From DAOPXV01 sp964551445 (lineage in GTDB: Bacteria > Muiribacteriota > UBA9980): 64,000 nt of DNA. The translations under genes were made by a program, and so were the position numbers. The notes under the pieces are model-generated. The model was not told the DNA's origin. It worked only from the letters and a program-made list of their open reading frames with translations, and made no database searches. The stretch covers positions 8,141-72,140 of the forward strand of contig CAZKCG010000022.1 in NCBI GenBank assembly GCA_964551445.1, given 5' to 3'. Positions 1 to 7,720 of this stretch are shown one piece after another (the stretch's first letter is position 1; each line of letters starts with the position of its first letter).

Positions 1-314
1 TTGCCTGCATAGTCAGCTATTTTTGATACTTCAACGAATTTTTTTTCTTTGCCGCCGACATAGTATTTGTCGCCTTTTTCAGTTACGAAAAATATTTTGT
101 CGCCTTTTTTTCCGGCTTCTTTCACGAATTTTCCTGTGAGTTCAACGAGTTCGACGGCTTTCTTGTCTTTTGCTTCTTCTTTTTTAACTTCTTTAGCTTC
201 AGCAGCTGATTTTTCAGTTTCCTGAACCGATACGACAGGTTCTGCAGCCATTACCGGAACCGCGAAATATACTGTGACCATTAATAAGAATACTACTGCT
301 AATACTTTTTTCAT
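1..314 (-). CDS. Small secreted lysine-rich protein (3' end outside window)
   Basis: The reading frame starts at ATG 314 behind a strong Shine-Dalgarno (GGAGG, 323-327) and runs off the left edge, so about 104 codons are visible. Residues 1-23 form a clear signal peptide (MKKVLAVVFLL...VMA, then AAEP). A lysine/glutamate-rich linker follows, then a segment containing LTGKFVK and VTEKGDKYYVGG, which looks like a small beta-rich domain. I do not recognise a family. The protein is probably periplasmic or extracellular. Its leader contains a 5-bp hairpin and a possible sigma-54 site. Confidence 0.75.
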   Translation of the reverse strand, partial: MKKVLAVVFLLMVTVYFAVPVMAAEPVVSVQETEKSAAEAKEVKKEEAKDKKAVELVELTGKFVKEAGKKGDKIFFVTEKGDKYYVGGKEKKFVEVSKIADYAG

Positions 315-337
315 TATAAAACACCTCCAGAATTTTA

Positions 338-353
338 GCCGCCATTAAGCGGC
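338..353 (-). promoter_or_regulatory. Leader hairpin upstream of the small secreted protein
   Basis: GCCGC (338-342) and GCGGC (349-353) form a perfect 5-bp stem with a 6-nt loop, about ten bases upstream of the ribosome-binding site. It may stabilise the transcript or affect initiation. No known riboswitch is recognised. Confidence 0.35.
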
Positions 354-365
354 ACAAATACCAAA

Positions 366-382
366 AGCAATATGTATGCCAA
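366..382 (-). promoter_or_regulatory. Candidate sigma-54 (-24/-12) promoter
   Basis: On the minus strand the site reads TTGGCATACATATTGCT. It has the GG and GC dinucleotides ten bases apart that sigma-54 promoters require, but the CG after TGGCA is not conserved. Transcription would start near 355, giving a leader of about 40 nt. An alternative reading is a weak sigma-70 site (TTGGCA, 16 bp, TATTTG). Confidence 0.3.
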
Positions 383-409
383 CATTTAAACGATGACTTT
401 TTCACATAA

Positions 410-433
410 ATTAAACGGCATAAATCGATGCCG
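410..433 (-). terminator. Weak terminator candidate after the TerB/TPR gene
   Basis: CGGCAT (416-421) and ATGCCG (428-433) form a 6-bp stem. On the minus strand it is followed by TTTAATTT. It lies about 130 bp past the stop of the gene ending at 563. The stem is short, so this is tentative. The remaining 434-562 stretch shows nothing else. Confidence 0.3.
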
Positions 434-562
434 GAAACAACCTTTACCGCTAGTGAATAAATGGCAAAGCCGAAAGCGGCATTCTATGTTTCAGCCCGGA
501 ATTAAAGAAACGGGAATGAGAATAGCGGTTAATAAAAATATCGCTTGTATGATAAAAAATCC

Positions 563-1753
563 TCAACCGGATTTCGAAATTTTCCTTATTCTGTTTTTAA
601 ACGAATCCAGATCAGGATCGTCATGAACCAGTTTTTCGAGTTTCGAAATCTCATCCACGGCGGGTCCGGTTTTTTTTTCAGATATATAAAGGTTTATGAG
701 GTTTTTCCGGGCATCGACAAAATCGTTTTTCAATTCGATGGCCTTTATAAGCAGAGAAGCCGAATCCGGGTTCTTTTTAAGTTTGTTGAGTATGATCGCA
801 AAATTATTTAAAAATCTGGGGTCTTTTTTGAATTTTTCGAGATTTTCGGCCGCGAATTTTTCGGCGGGCTCATATTTTTTCAAAGATATCAGACACGACA
901 GGAGATTTACGGCGGTATCCGCGTCACCCTGGTCTAATTTGAAAGCGTTCGAATAATTTTCAAAGGCTTTTTCGAGTTTATTACCTGATTGAAAAAACCT
1001 TCCGGCTTCAAAAAAGGCCTGAAATTTAAGTTCCGGCGTAACTGCTTTCTCGAAAAGATCCTGGATGCGTTTTTCTTTAAGCGCCAGGTCTTTATCGGGC
1101 GTCAGTTTGACGAGATAAAAAACGGCTTCAAAACAAATTTCTTCTTCCCGCAAAGACTTTATGAAGAGTTCTTCATATTTTTCGCCTGCCGAAGTATGCT
1201 TCGAGTTTTTAAACAATTTAAATGCGGTTTTATAATAATACGGTTTTTCATTCTTTTCCGGCCTGAATGAAAGAAGCGCGGCGAAAGCCTGATCATGGGC
1301 GTTATCAGCCGAAAATATTTTGGCGGCTTCGATTATCTTCTGATGAGCGAGCGCAATGCATTCGCCTTCAAGATCCTCGGTTATATCGAGTATGTCGGAA
1401 ATTTTAATGATAAGTTCGTTCTCTTCGGGAGTGATGCGCCCGTCAACGAGCGTTTTGAATAATATTTCAGAATAGAGGCGTTTTTTATATTCACGGCTTT
1501 CGCTCTCCAGGTCCAATAGATCAGAAGTTTTCGACGGCGCGCTTTTTATCTCTTCGATCACCGATCTTAAAATTTCAGCGCTCTTTTTTTCGGGTATGTC
1601 AAAAACCTCGCGAAACTTCGCGAAAAGTTTTTTTTCAGCCATATCTATCTTCTGGTCCTCGAGCAGTTTTAAAAATACGATCCTTAAAAGCCCGTATTTA
1701 TCAAGATGCTGAGTTTTTAAACCATCCCCCGCGGGAAATTCGGTTCCGGCCAT
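563..1753 (-). CDS. TerB-like / TPR repeat protein
   Basis: This is a 396-residue protein without a signal peptide, so probably cytoplasmic. The first ~150 residues hold two similar all-helical segments; the second contains LVDGRITPEENEL, and both resemble TerB/DjlA-type helical domains. From about residue 200 onward are degenerate TPR helices, with better units around FENYSNAFKLDQGD and FLNNFAIILNKLKK. It starts 3 bp after the stop of the upstream PilX-like gene, and its ribosome-binding site (AAAGGAG) lies inside that gene's end, so the two are cotranscribed and possibly coupled. TerB assignment is by pattern only; TPR assignment is firmer. A role as an assembly partner of the PilX-like protein is inference. 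Confidence 0.65.
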   Translation of the reverse strand: MAGTEFPAGDGLKTQHLDKYGLLRIVFLKLLEDQKIDMAEKKLFAKFREVFDIPEKKSAEILRSVIEEIKSAPSKTSDLLDLESESREYKKRLYSEILFKTLVDGRITPEENELIIKISDILDITEDLEGECIALAHQKIIEAAKIFSADNAHDQAFAALLSFRPEKNEKPYYYKTAFKLFKNSKHTSAGEKYEELFIKSLREEEICFEAVFYLVKLTPDKDLALKEKRIQDLFEKAVTPELKFQAFFEAGRFFQSGNKLEKAFENYSNAFKLDQGDADTAVNLLSCLISLKKYEPAEKFAAENLEKFKKDPRFLNNFAIILNKLKKNPDSASLLIKAIELKNDFVDARKNLINLYISEKKTGPAVDEISKLEKLVHDDPDLDSFKNRIRKISKSG

Positions 1754-1756
1754 ATT

Positions 1757-4150
1757 TTAAAGCGGCTCCTTTACCCAGTAATTGAACTTGGTCGAAAGGC
1801 TCACAAAATAATCGTCTTCGGTATTCATTTCCTTGAAGAATGGATCGTAAATTATCTCGGTGAATTTAGGAAAAGCGGGTAAATTAAGCCTGTCCACGCA
1901 TACGTTACCGATTATTTTCAGCGAATTCGCTGAAAGCCCGTTTTGATTCGGCCCGGCCACGAATGAAACAAGGCCCTGGGCGGGGTTATAGAAAGGATGC
2001 AGCGCCATAAGCGAAGCGTTTATGACTAGATTGTCGCTCATTATATTGATGGTTCCCCAGGTTGGATAAAGCGTCAATATGGCCACGGGGTCGCCGTCGT
2101 CTTTTTTTATATTGGTGCCGATATAAATGCTTCTTGGTATCGGCGGATTTGCGGTTGTGTCGGGCACGACCATCACGACGCCCGAACCTCTGTAAACTAT
2201 CGTCGGACCTATTAAATGGAGGTCGCTTTTTATCATTACGTTCCCGTGAAGGTTCAAAAGCGTGACGGTATTCCCGCCTACGGTGGCCTTCGACGCGCAC
2301 TTATCGAAAAATTCCTGTTCGTTCTCGTATATGACGGCTGTTTTAGCTATAATAACCGGCGATAATTCGTCATAACCTTTTACCGGCTCTATGAGGATCT
2401 TCTTCATATCGGCGTGCGGCATATTAAGCGGCGCGCTTTTAAGGTCGGGATGGCCCATGTTGTATGGCCTTACGACGACCTCTGAATTATAGTTGATCTT
2501 GGTGGAACTGGCCGCGTCAGCGTTGCAGGCGCGATTTCCGATGCCGCTTATGAAGATGTTTGTGAGGGCTTTTTTTGCGGAGTATTTCGCGTTAATGAAC
2601 ATCAGAAATGCCGCGAAATCTTTAGGAGCAGACAACGCGTTCTCAAATTCCTTGTCCATCGTCGATAATACGGCGGGAATAGCGAAACGAAAATTTAATT
2701 TTTTTTCAGGCGTAGGCGGAGACGCTGAATTGTCCGCGGGAATTTTTACCTCCATAGCAAGAACGGAAAGGTTGGTATATCTATGCCAGACGTTACCTTC
2801 GATCGCGGTGAATTTGCGGGCATCCTTGGCGCCGAAAAGATCCAGGCCTTTAGCATCGGCGGCGGTTTTTTTATCGTTGAACGCGAAAAGCGTGTTGTTA
2901 AATTTCGGATCAGTGGGACTGCTGATAGCGGCGCCAAGTTCGCGCATTGCGCCTATGTAGTTCATGACGGGCGAACCGAAGAGCCAGTTCTGATCCATCA
3001 TGGCCGTAAAATCCGGGACCGCGGGAGGAGCAGTTTCAGCCGCGAGCGCGTTCGATGTATTAGAAGCGGGCGGGTCGAAAGGCTTATAAAAGCCATACTG
3101 ATATTTGGAAGTGAATCCACAGTTCTTCTTTCTGAATTGAAAAGCCGTCTTTGATACAAGATCGTTCCAGATAGGATTCCAGAGAGCGGGAGTATTGACC
3201 GAAGAATCATCAGGGTCATAAGCAAGGCTCTTATATATTTTTTCGAGTTCGGAGTTTTCTATCTTCGGGCTGCCCGCGTCAACCCCGCCCTTTATCACAT
3301 TGGTCGAACCCGCGCCCGGCCAGACCTCGTCCATCATGTCAGTATCCATATCGGAAAGGCTTATGATCATTTTTTTGTCGCTGTCCATTGGACCGCCGAA
3401 AAGTATTTTCCCGTTATCCATCGTATCTATAGGTTTGGCGTTGATCTTTAAATTATGATCGCTCGGATTGAAGCCTTCCCATGAGCCTGGATCAGCTTTA
3501 TAATTTTGGGGAGAAAAAGACGGATATCCGATATTATTCCGTGAGGAATATTCGCCCCATGCGTCTTTTACGAAAAGCGCGTAATTATTTAATATCGGGT
3601 GGCGGGTATGAACGACCTTGAAGTCCTTGCGGGCTCGAAGTCTCGCCCCGGCGTCCATTATCTCGGCCACGCAGTTGAATTGGATCGCGCCGCACTTTTC
3701 GATATCGCGGAAAGACTCGGGGTTTCCGGCGGAATCGTAAAATTTGTCGACCGCTTCGAGCGAAACGGTCAATTCCTTAATTTTTCCCTTGAATTTATCG
3801 GCCAGATTGACGACCTCGGTAAGATTGCGAAGGTCTTTCGACACGCCGCCCGAACCGGGAACGGTCTTTCTGAAATTGGAATACCAGAAATTTTTATCTT
3901 TGTTGGCTCCGGCGGAATTCATCTCTGTGTTCACGTTCAAAATGGCGATCTGAATAGCGGCCTCGGCGAGGTTCATGGCGGAGTTCACGTGAAACATCTT
4001 ATATGCCTGCTTGGCGCGCGTCTGAGCGTTATATATATGCTGGAACGCGTAAAACGCCACGAAAAACAGAATAAGAAGCACTAAAAGCAGCAGAGACATT
4101 CCGCGCTTTGAGTTTTTATGGTTTGTTAAGAATTTCGAGCCGGCGTTCAT
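1757..4150 (-). CDS. Large PilX-like N-terminally anchored protein
   Basis: This 797-residue protein opens with a short basic stretch, then KRGMSLLLLVLL and one hydrophobic helix (about residues 17-38), and then AMNLAEAAIQIAI. That layout is typical of PilX-type minor pilins: hydrophobic N-terminal helix followed by an amphipathic helix with an AAEAA-like motif. It lacks the Glu at +5 of major pilins, as PilX proteins often do. At 797 residues it is several times longer than ordinary PilX, with a large exoplasmic region that I do not recognise, including a glycine/valine-rich beta-like part around residues 640-750. The start is supported by GAGG nine bases upstream and by a promoter at 4188-4216. 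It heads a two-gene operon with the TerB/TPR gene. Confidence 0.65.
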   Translation of the reverse strand: MNAGSKFLTNHKNSKRGMSLLLLVLLILFFVAFYAFQHIYNAQTRAKQAYKMFHVNSAMNLAEAAIQIAILNVNTEMNSAGANKDKNFWYSNFRKTVPGSGGVSKDLRNLTEVVNLADKFKGKIKELTVSLEAVDKFYDSAGNPESFRDIEKCGAIQFNCVAEIMDAGARLRARKDFKVVHTRHPILNNYALFVKDAWGEYSSRNNIGYPSFSPQNYKADPGSWEGFNPSDHNLKINAKPIDTMDNGKILFGGPMDSDKKMIISLSDMDTDMMDEVWPGAGSTNVIKGGVDAGSPKIENSELEKIYKSLAYDPDDSSVNTPALWNPIWNDLVSKTAFQFRKKNCGFTSKYQYGFYKPFDPPASNTSNALAAETAPPAVPDFTAMMDQNWLFGSPVMNYIGAMRELGAAISSPTDPKFNNTLFAFNDKKTAADAKGLDLFGAKDARKFTAIEGNVWHRYTNLSVLAMEVKIPADNSASPPTPEKKLNFRFAIPAVLSTMDKEFENALSAPKDFAAFLMFINAKYSAKKALTNIFISGIGNRACNADAASSTKINYNSEVVVRPYNMGHPDLKSAPLNMPHADMKKILIEPVKGYDELSPVIIAKTAVIYENEQEFFDKCASKATVGGNTVTLLNLHGNVMIKSDLHLIGPTIVYRGSGVVMVVPDTTANPPIPRSIYIGTNIKKDDGDPVAILTLYPTWGTINIMSDNLVINASLMALHPFYNPAQGLVSFVAGPNQNGLSANSLKIIGNVCVDRLNLPAFPKFTEIIYDPFFKEMNTEDDYFVSLSTKFNYWVKEPL

Positions 4151-4187
4151 ATTTTAAAACCTCGTTATAAAAATCCGGTACCATATT

Positions 4188-4216
4188 ATCTTATCACAAA
4201 TATTGTTTAATTTCAA
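4188..4216 (-). promoter_or_regulatory. Sigma-70-type promoter of the PilX-like operon
   Basis: On the minus strand: -35 TTGAAA (4211-4216), 17-bp spacer, -10 TAAGAT (4188-4193). Transcription would begin near 4181, about 30 nt before the start codon. Confidence 0.6.
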
Positions 4217-4440
4217 GGCTCATTATCCCGGTCCATTTTATTCGCCAGACCTCTATCCGCATTAACCCGAGCCATCTGTTCAATCCTCGAAACGCATTAA
4301 AATGACTTCATTTTAGTTCTTCCGCTTTCGATATCATCTCGTTCTGTTTTCGCTTCCCTCTCTTTCAATTCATGCTCTTTTCTTTTTGATACCGGCTTTT
4401 CTCACTCGAGGTGGCGATGAACTTGTTGCATTTATTTTTC
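4217..4440. other. Intergenic stretch without recognisable gene
   Basis: This lies between divergent promoters. The minus strand has a stop-bounded frame of about 34 highly charged codons ending with a stop near 4310. It has no start codon with a ribosome-binding site and no recognisable similarity, so it may be a gene remnant. No other feature was seen. Confidence 0.4.
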
Positions 4441-4469
4441 TTGACTATATAAGTTTAATTATTTATAAT
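4441..4469 (+). promoter_or_regulatory. Sigma-70-type promoter of the esterase-like gene
   Basis: -35 TTGACT (4441-4446), 17-bp spacer, -10 TATAAT (4464-4469). Expected transcription start is near 4476, which leaves a leader of about 150 nt before ATG 4626. Confidence 0.7.
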
Positions 4470-4475
4470 AAATGT

Positions 4476-4625
4476 GCCGTTAAACCGCAATTTTTTTCAA
4501 CCTGCCTTTGCCGTTTGCCTTAAAACCCCGTATCCGTGGTTAACACGGGGGAAAACGGCTGACGCCGAAATTATAAATTAATTTTTTGAAAATCTTTAAA
4601 TTTTAAGAATTCAAGTGGAGGAAAT
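4476..4625 (+). promoter_or_regulatory. Structured 5' leader (unidentified RNA element)
   Basis: The leader contains nested stems: an outer GCCGTTT (4510-4516) with AAACGGC (4553-4559), and an inner CCCCGT (4526-4531) with ACGGGG (4545-4550) closing a 13-nt loop that includes GTGGTTAAC. It is followed by an A/T-rich stretch and a strong ribosome-binding site (GGAGG). I could not match it to c-di-GMP, TPP, cobalamin, SAM, fluoride or guanidine riboswitch consensus by eye. It could be a riboswitch-like or protein-binding leader, or just a stabilising structure. Confidence 0.4.
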
Positions 4626-5705
4626 ATGCAGATAACTTGCTCTAAAACCAGACTCTTTATCATCGCCCTTTTATTTTTCTTTCTCGCTCCGTTCGGCTCA
4701 CCCGCTTTTTCTTATGAAGAACCGTGGTCCCAGATAGAAGCGCGCACTAAACCCATAACGGCCAAAAGAAAAATAGATTACAAACGCATCAAATCCGTCC
4801 ACAAAAAATATTCGATACCCTTCAAAGTAATACTACCGCAGGATTACGAGATCAATTCAACGAAAAAATACGGCGTGGTATTGCTTCTGTGCGGCGCCTC
4901 AGGCGCGAGGCGCGGATCCGGTTCCGAACCGCTTTATTTTTCAGTGTGGTGCAAATGGCCGCGGCTGATGGATAATCTCTGCAAAAACGTTCTGACGAAA
5001 AAAGATTTTGAACACATGATAAGCGATGAAGAATTAAAGGTTTTCAATGAAAAGCTATCGAAAGACAATTTCGAGGATTTTATCGTCGTCGATATGTGGC
5101 ATCCGTCGTCCTCGCGCGACACGGATTTTGATAAATTCGTAACGCTCGAACTTCTGAAATATCTCGATGATAATTACCGCACGATCCCCGACAGGATGTT
5201 CCGCGCGATAGACGGAGCATGCGGCGGCGGCGCGAACGGGCTTATGATAGCCTTCAGAAATCCTGATTTTTTCGGAGCGGCCGGCGGAATGCAGACGGAT
5301 CTTGGATCATATCCCGGGATCTTCAAATCTTTTACGGAGAATGCCGACAGGATCAAACCTTACGGCATGTCCTTTAATCTCAACACAAACCGCAACGACG
5401 TCTGCAATTCGTATGAGTTCAGCTATAAAAAGGACGCCGCCGGAAATAAAATAAAAACGCCGGACGGCGAGCTCTCAAAATTCGCCGACATGATCGAGAA
5501 AGCAGGATTTCCTTTAACGATGACGGTTTTCAAATACTGTTCGCACGGCTATTCCGCATATCGATACCCGAACGGGCATCAATCCATGTTCTTTTACAGC
5601 TCGTTCTTCAAAAAAAACCGGGAAACATACAAAGACAAAGGGGAAACTAAAAACGAGGCCGGAAAAAATTCAACGCCTGAAACAGAAGAAATAAAGATTA
5701 AGTAA
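4626..5705 (+). CDS. Secreted esterase-like alpha/beta-hydrolase with Cys nucleophile elbow
   Basis: This is a 359-residue protein with a signal peptide (about residues 1-29, FIIALLFFFLAPF core). The body resembles putative esterases of the esterase D / feruloyl esterase type: KYGVVLLLCG for the first central strand and oxyanion region, FIVVDMWHP, FRAIDGACGGGANGL where GxSxG is expected, and YPNGHQSMFF where the catalytic His region lies. The elbow reads G-A-C-G-G, so the expected Ser is Cys199 (codon 5220-5222). It could be a thiol hydrolase or a non-catalytic binding protein. The C-terminal ~30 residues are charged and low-complexity. It is monocistronic, with its own promoter and structured leader. 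The fold assignment is fairly secure; the substrate is unknown. Confidence 0.65.
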   Translation: MQITCSKTRLFIIALLFFFLAPFGSPAFSYEEPWSQIEARTKPITAKRKIDYKRIKSVHKKYSIPFKVILPQDYEINSTKKYGVVLLLCGASGARRGSGSEPLYFSVWCKWPRLMDNLCKNVLTKKDFEHMISDEELKVFNEKLSKDNFEDFIVVDMWHPSSSRDTDFDKFVTLELLKYLDDNYRTIPDRMFRAIDGACGGGANGLMIAFRNPDFFGAAGGMQTDLGSYPGIFKSFTENADRIKPYGMSFNLNTNRNDVCNSYEFSYKKDAAGNKIKTPDGELSKFADMIEKAGFPLTMTVFKYCSHGYSAYRYPNGHQSMFFYSSFFKKNRETYKDKGETKNEAGKNSTPETEEIKIK

Positions 5706-5746
5706 TATAGACAGGATTTTTATTTTTAATTAATTCCATTATTACC

Positions 5747-5775
5747 TTGACATAACTCATATTTTTTTGTAGAAT
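5747..5775 (+). promoter_or_regulatory. Strong sigma-70-type promoter of the endonuclease gene
   Basis: Consensus -35 TTGACA (5747-5752), 17-bp spacer, -10 TAGAAT (5770-5775). The leader is about 50 nt, followed by AGAGGG (5821-5826) and ATG 5835. Confidence 0.75.
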
Positions 5776-5834
5776 TTATCTGACGAATTAATAGGTCGTT
5801 ATAAATAAATAAAAGTTGAAAGAGGGTATTTAGT

Positions 5835-6893
5835 ATGAAGAAATTCTTTTATCTTGTTATCGTTCTCTCCTTATTGTTCTCGATCGGTCCATCATGGGCC
5901 GGCGAAATCGACGTCGATGTCGAAGAGACCGGGACCTTTCCCGCTCCTGATCCCGCATACGGCGTACAGCACCAGCACGAACTCATCGGACACGCCATCG
6001 AACAGGTGGATGCCTCCGCCAAATCAGGCGTAATATCGAATATCAACGCTCTCGCCATAAATAAAAAATTAAACGAACTCGATGTTCTCATCACAAAAAA
6101 AGATAACGCCACGAGATCCGATTCAGCTTTGAACGAAAACCGTGAAACGATCTCCAAACTTTCAGAAGAAATAAAAAGCGTTCTCTCAGTTAACAGGAAC
6201 AGCGCTTCCGCCGCAACCCTCGAAGTGATCAAATCAGACGTTGATAAAGCCGCCGCTTCCGCCGGCAATTTCGATTCATGCGACGGCCTTTCGAACGAAG
6301 AACTCAAGGGCAAACTCAACGAACTCATCGCCAATCAGAGATGCCTCGGCTACAACGAAGCAAGAAAAACGATGTTCACGAAGATAGACAACTTCGGCGG
6401 CAAGGTTAAATGCGTTTATACCGCCCGTGAAGTATCCTGCAGCGGCATCCCTAACGCCAACGCTCCTGAAGCCATGAACACCGAACACACTTGGCCTAAA
6501 TCGCTCGGCGCAGCTAACGAACCCGCTAAAAGCGATATTAACCATCTCTATCCTACGGACACTTTCGCGAACTCGACAAGATCGAGCTATCCTTTCGGCA
6601 ACGTTAACGAAGCAAACGCTAAATGGAAACAGGGCGGATCGAGCTTCGACGGAAAATTATTCATGCCCAGAGAAGACCAGCGCGGAAAAGTAGCTCGCGC
6701 TTACTTCTACTTCTCGGTCAGATACAAACTCGGAATTTCCGAATCACAGGAAGCAGTCGTTAAAGAATGGCACAAGAAATACCCTGTAACGCAGGCTGAA
6801 CGCGACAGAAACGAAAAGATATTCAGCTTCCAGGGAAATCGCAATCCTTTCGTCGACAGACCTGAATTCGTAGATAAAATAAGCAATTTCTAA
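5835..6893 (+). CDS. Secreted endonuclease I family nuclease
   Basis: This is a 352-residue protein with a signal peptide (MKKFFYLVIVLSLLFSIGPSWA, then GEID). Residues ~50-165 are a helical, probably coiled-coil extension not found in the basic family. Residues ~170-345 form the endonuclease I domain of the EndA/Vvn type. NTEHTWPKS carries the general-base His218, followed by DINHLYPTD, and the conserved late motif is FQGNRNPFVDRPEF. The family cleaves DNA and RNA non-specifically in the periplasm or outside the cell with a bound divalent metal, and is kept inactive in the cytoplasm. The cysteines at 149, 170, 193 and 202 could form disulfides. The gene has its own consensus promoter and a bidirectional terminator, so it is monocistronic. 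Likely role: nutrient scavenging or DNA degradation outside the cell. Confidence 0.9.
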   Translation: MKKFFYLVIVLSLLFSIGPSWAGEIDVDVEETGTFPAPDPAYGVQHQHELIGHAIEQVDASAKSGVISNINALAINKKLNELDVLITKKDNATRSDSALNENRETISKLSEEIKSVLSVNRNSASAATLEVIKSDVDKAAASAGNFDSCDGLSNEELKGKLNELIANQRCLGYNEARKTMFTKIDNFGGKVKCVYTAREVSCSGIPNANAPEAMNTEHTWPKSLGAANEPAKSDINHLYPTDTFANSTRSSYPFGNVNEANAKWKQGGSSFDGKLFMPREDQRGKVARAYFYFSVRYKLGISESQEAVVKEWHKKYPVTQAERDRNEKIFSFQGNRNPFVDRPEFVDKISNF

Positions 6894-6923
6894 TATATTA
6901 AAATAATAATATTCTAATAAACG

Positions 6924-6960
6924 AAAAAGGACATAGTCGCAAACGGCCGTGTCCTTTTTT
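6924..6960. terminator. Bidirectional intrinsic terminator after the endonuclease gene
   Basis: AAAAAGGACA pairs with TGTCCTTTTT around a ~17-nt loop and is followed by a T run on both strands. Confidence 0.8.
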
Positions 6961-7009
6961 ATTCGGCGGCTGGCGCTTTATTTTATAATAATATCAGGGG
7001 AGTGAAACA

Positions 7010-7348
7010 ATGGAAAAAGTGATTTATTTAAATTCGGACTCGATGGGGGTCGGCGAGGCGGAACTCGGGGCGGTCCTTATCAGAAATTTCCTGCTTACGG
7101 TTCTTGAAAACGAAAAAGATATCGCTAGTATCCTTCTGGTGAACTCTGGAGTCAACCTCGCATGCGAAGGCTCGAACGTGCTCGACGCGCTGGAAGGCTT
7201 CGTTAAAAAAGGCTGCGCTATATACTCCTGCGGCACGTGCCTCGATTTTTACAATTTGAAGGCGAGCCTGAAGGCCGGAACGGCCGGCAACATGAAATTA
7301 ATTGCCGGAAAACTTTCGTCGCCTGATGTGTTCGTCATAAGGCCTTGA
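7010..7348 (+). CDS. YedF-type DsrE-like protein (selenium/sulfur metabolism), without TusA domain
   Basis: This 112-residue protein matches the C-terminal DsrE-like half of the 'sulfurtransferase-like selenium metabolism protein YedF': GVGEAELGAVLIRNFLLTVL, SILLVNSGVNLACEGS, and the motif CGTCLDFYNLK with two cysteines. The usual N-terminal TusA/SirA sulfur-carrier domain is absent: the frame starts at ATG 7010 with GGGGAG upstream and a TATAAT box at 6984-6989. The family is usually linked to selenophosphate synthetase and DUF3343 genes. A DUF3343-like gene is indeed the next one, after the repeat block. Function is inferred from family context; the biochemical reaction is not established. 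Confidence 0.8.
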   Translation: MEKVIYLNSDSMGVGEAELGAVLIRNFLLTVLENEKDIASILLVNSGVNLACEGSNVLDALEGFVKKGCAIYSCGTCLDFYNLKASLKAGTAGNMKLIAGKLSSPDVFVIRP

Positions 7349-7392
7349 TAATGAGTGAAGAGTGTATAGTGAAAAGTGAAGAGTTGTGGATC

Positions 7393-7410
7393 GGCTTGCT
7401 TTCGCAAGCC
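7393..7410 (+). repeat. Perfect 7-bp inverted repeat after the YedF-like gene
   Basis: GGCTTGC and GCAAGCC flank a 4-nt loop 45 bp past the stop codon and are followed by TTTATAAATAAA. It may act as a weak terminator, or it may belong to the adjacent intergenic repeat element. Confidence 0.4.
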
Positions 7411-7476
7411 TTTATAAATAAAATAGTTTTTGAAGCTTAAAAGGCTGTTCTAAATATCAAAAAATCCTTTAGTTCT

Positions 7477-7713
7477 CAAGGAACACGATGTTCCGGGTGT
7501 CGCCGNNNNNNNNNNNNNNNNNNNNNNNNNNNNNNNNNNNNNNNNNNNNNNNNNNNNNNNNNNNNNNNNNNNNNNNNNNNNNNNNNNNNNNNNNNNNNNN
7601 NNNNNAAGCCAGGGATGGTGAAAGGCGACCAAGGAACACGATGTTCCGGGTGTCGCCGAAGCCAGGGATGGTGAAAGGCGACCAAGGAACACGATGTTCC
7701 GGGTGTCGCCGAA
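7477..7713 (+). repeat. Array of 53-bp tandem repeats interrupted by an assembly gap
   Basis: The unit begins CAAGGAACACGATGTTCCGG and ends GGTGAAAGGCGAC. One full copy is at 7630-7682, partial copies are at 7477-7505 and 7683-7713, and the tail of another is at 7606-7629. Every unit start contains the perfect palindrome GGAACA-CGA-TGTTCC, able to form a small hairpin. The true copy number is hidden by the N gap. There is no cas gene and no spacer variation, so this is not a CRISPR array. Confidence 0.9.
7506..7605. other. Assembly gap (100 N)
   Basis: Exactly 100 Ns, the conventional placeholder for a scaffold gap of unknown size. It falls inside the 53-bp tandem repeat, which probably defeated short-read assembly. 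Confidence 0.97.
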
Positions 7714-7720
7714 ATTCTCC

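Noticed and set aside
393..811. Plus-strand frames of 77 and 88 codons
   Set aside because: They overlap the end of the TerB/TPR gene on the other strand, with no ribosome-binding site or family resemblance.
4290..4420. Charged 34-codon minus-strand frame as a small gene
   Set aside because: No start codon with a ribosome-binding site; at most a gene remnant.
4500..4580. Cyclic-di-GMP (GEMM) riboswitch or hammerhead-like ribozyme
   Set aside because: The conserved GEMM segments are not in the right order on either strand, and the CTGACGCCGAAA string lacks the hammerhead CUGAUGA...GAAA arrangement.
7477..7713. CRISPR array
   Set aside because: Units are contiguous 53-bp tandem copies with no variable spacers and no cas genes nearby.
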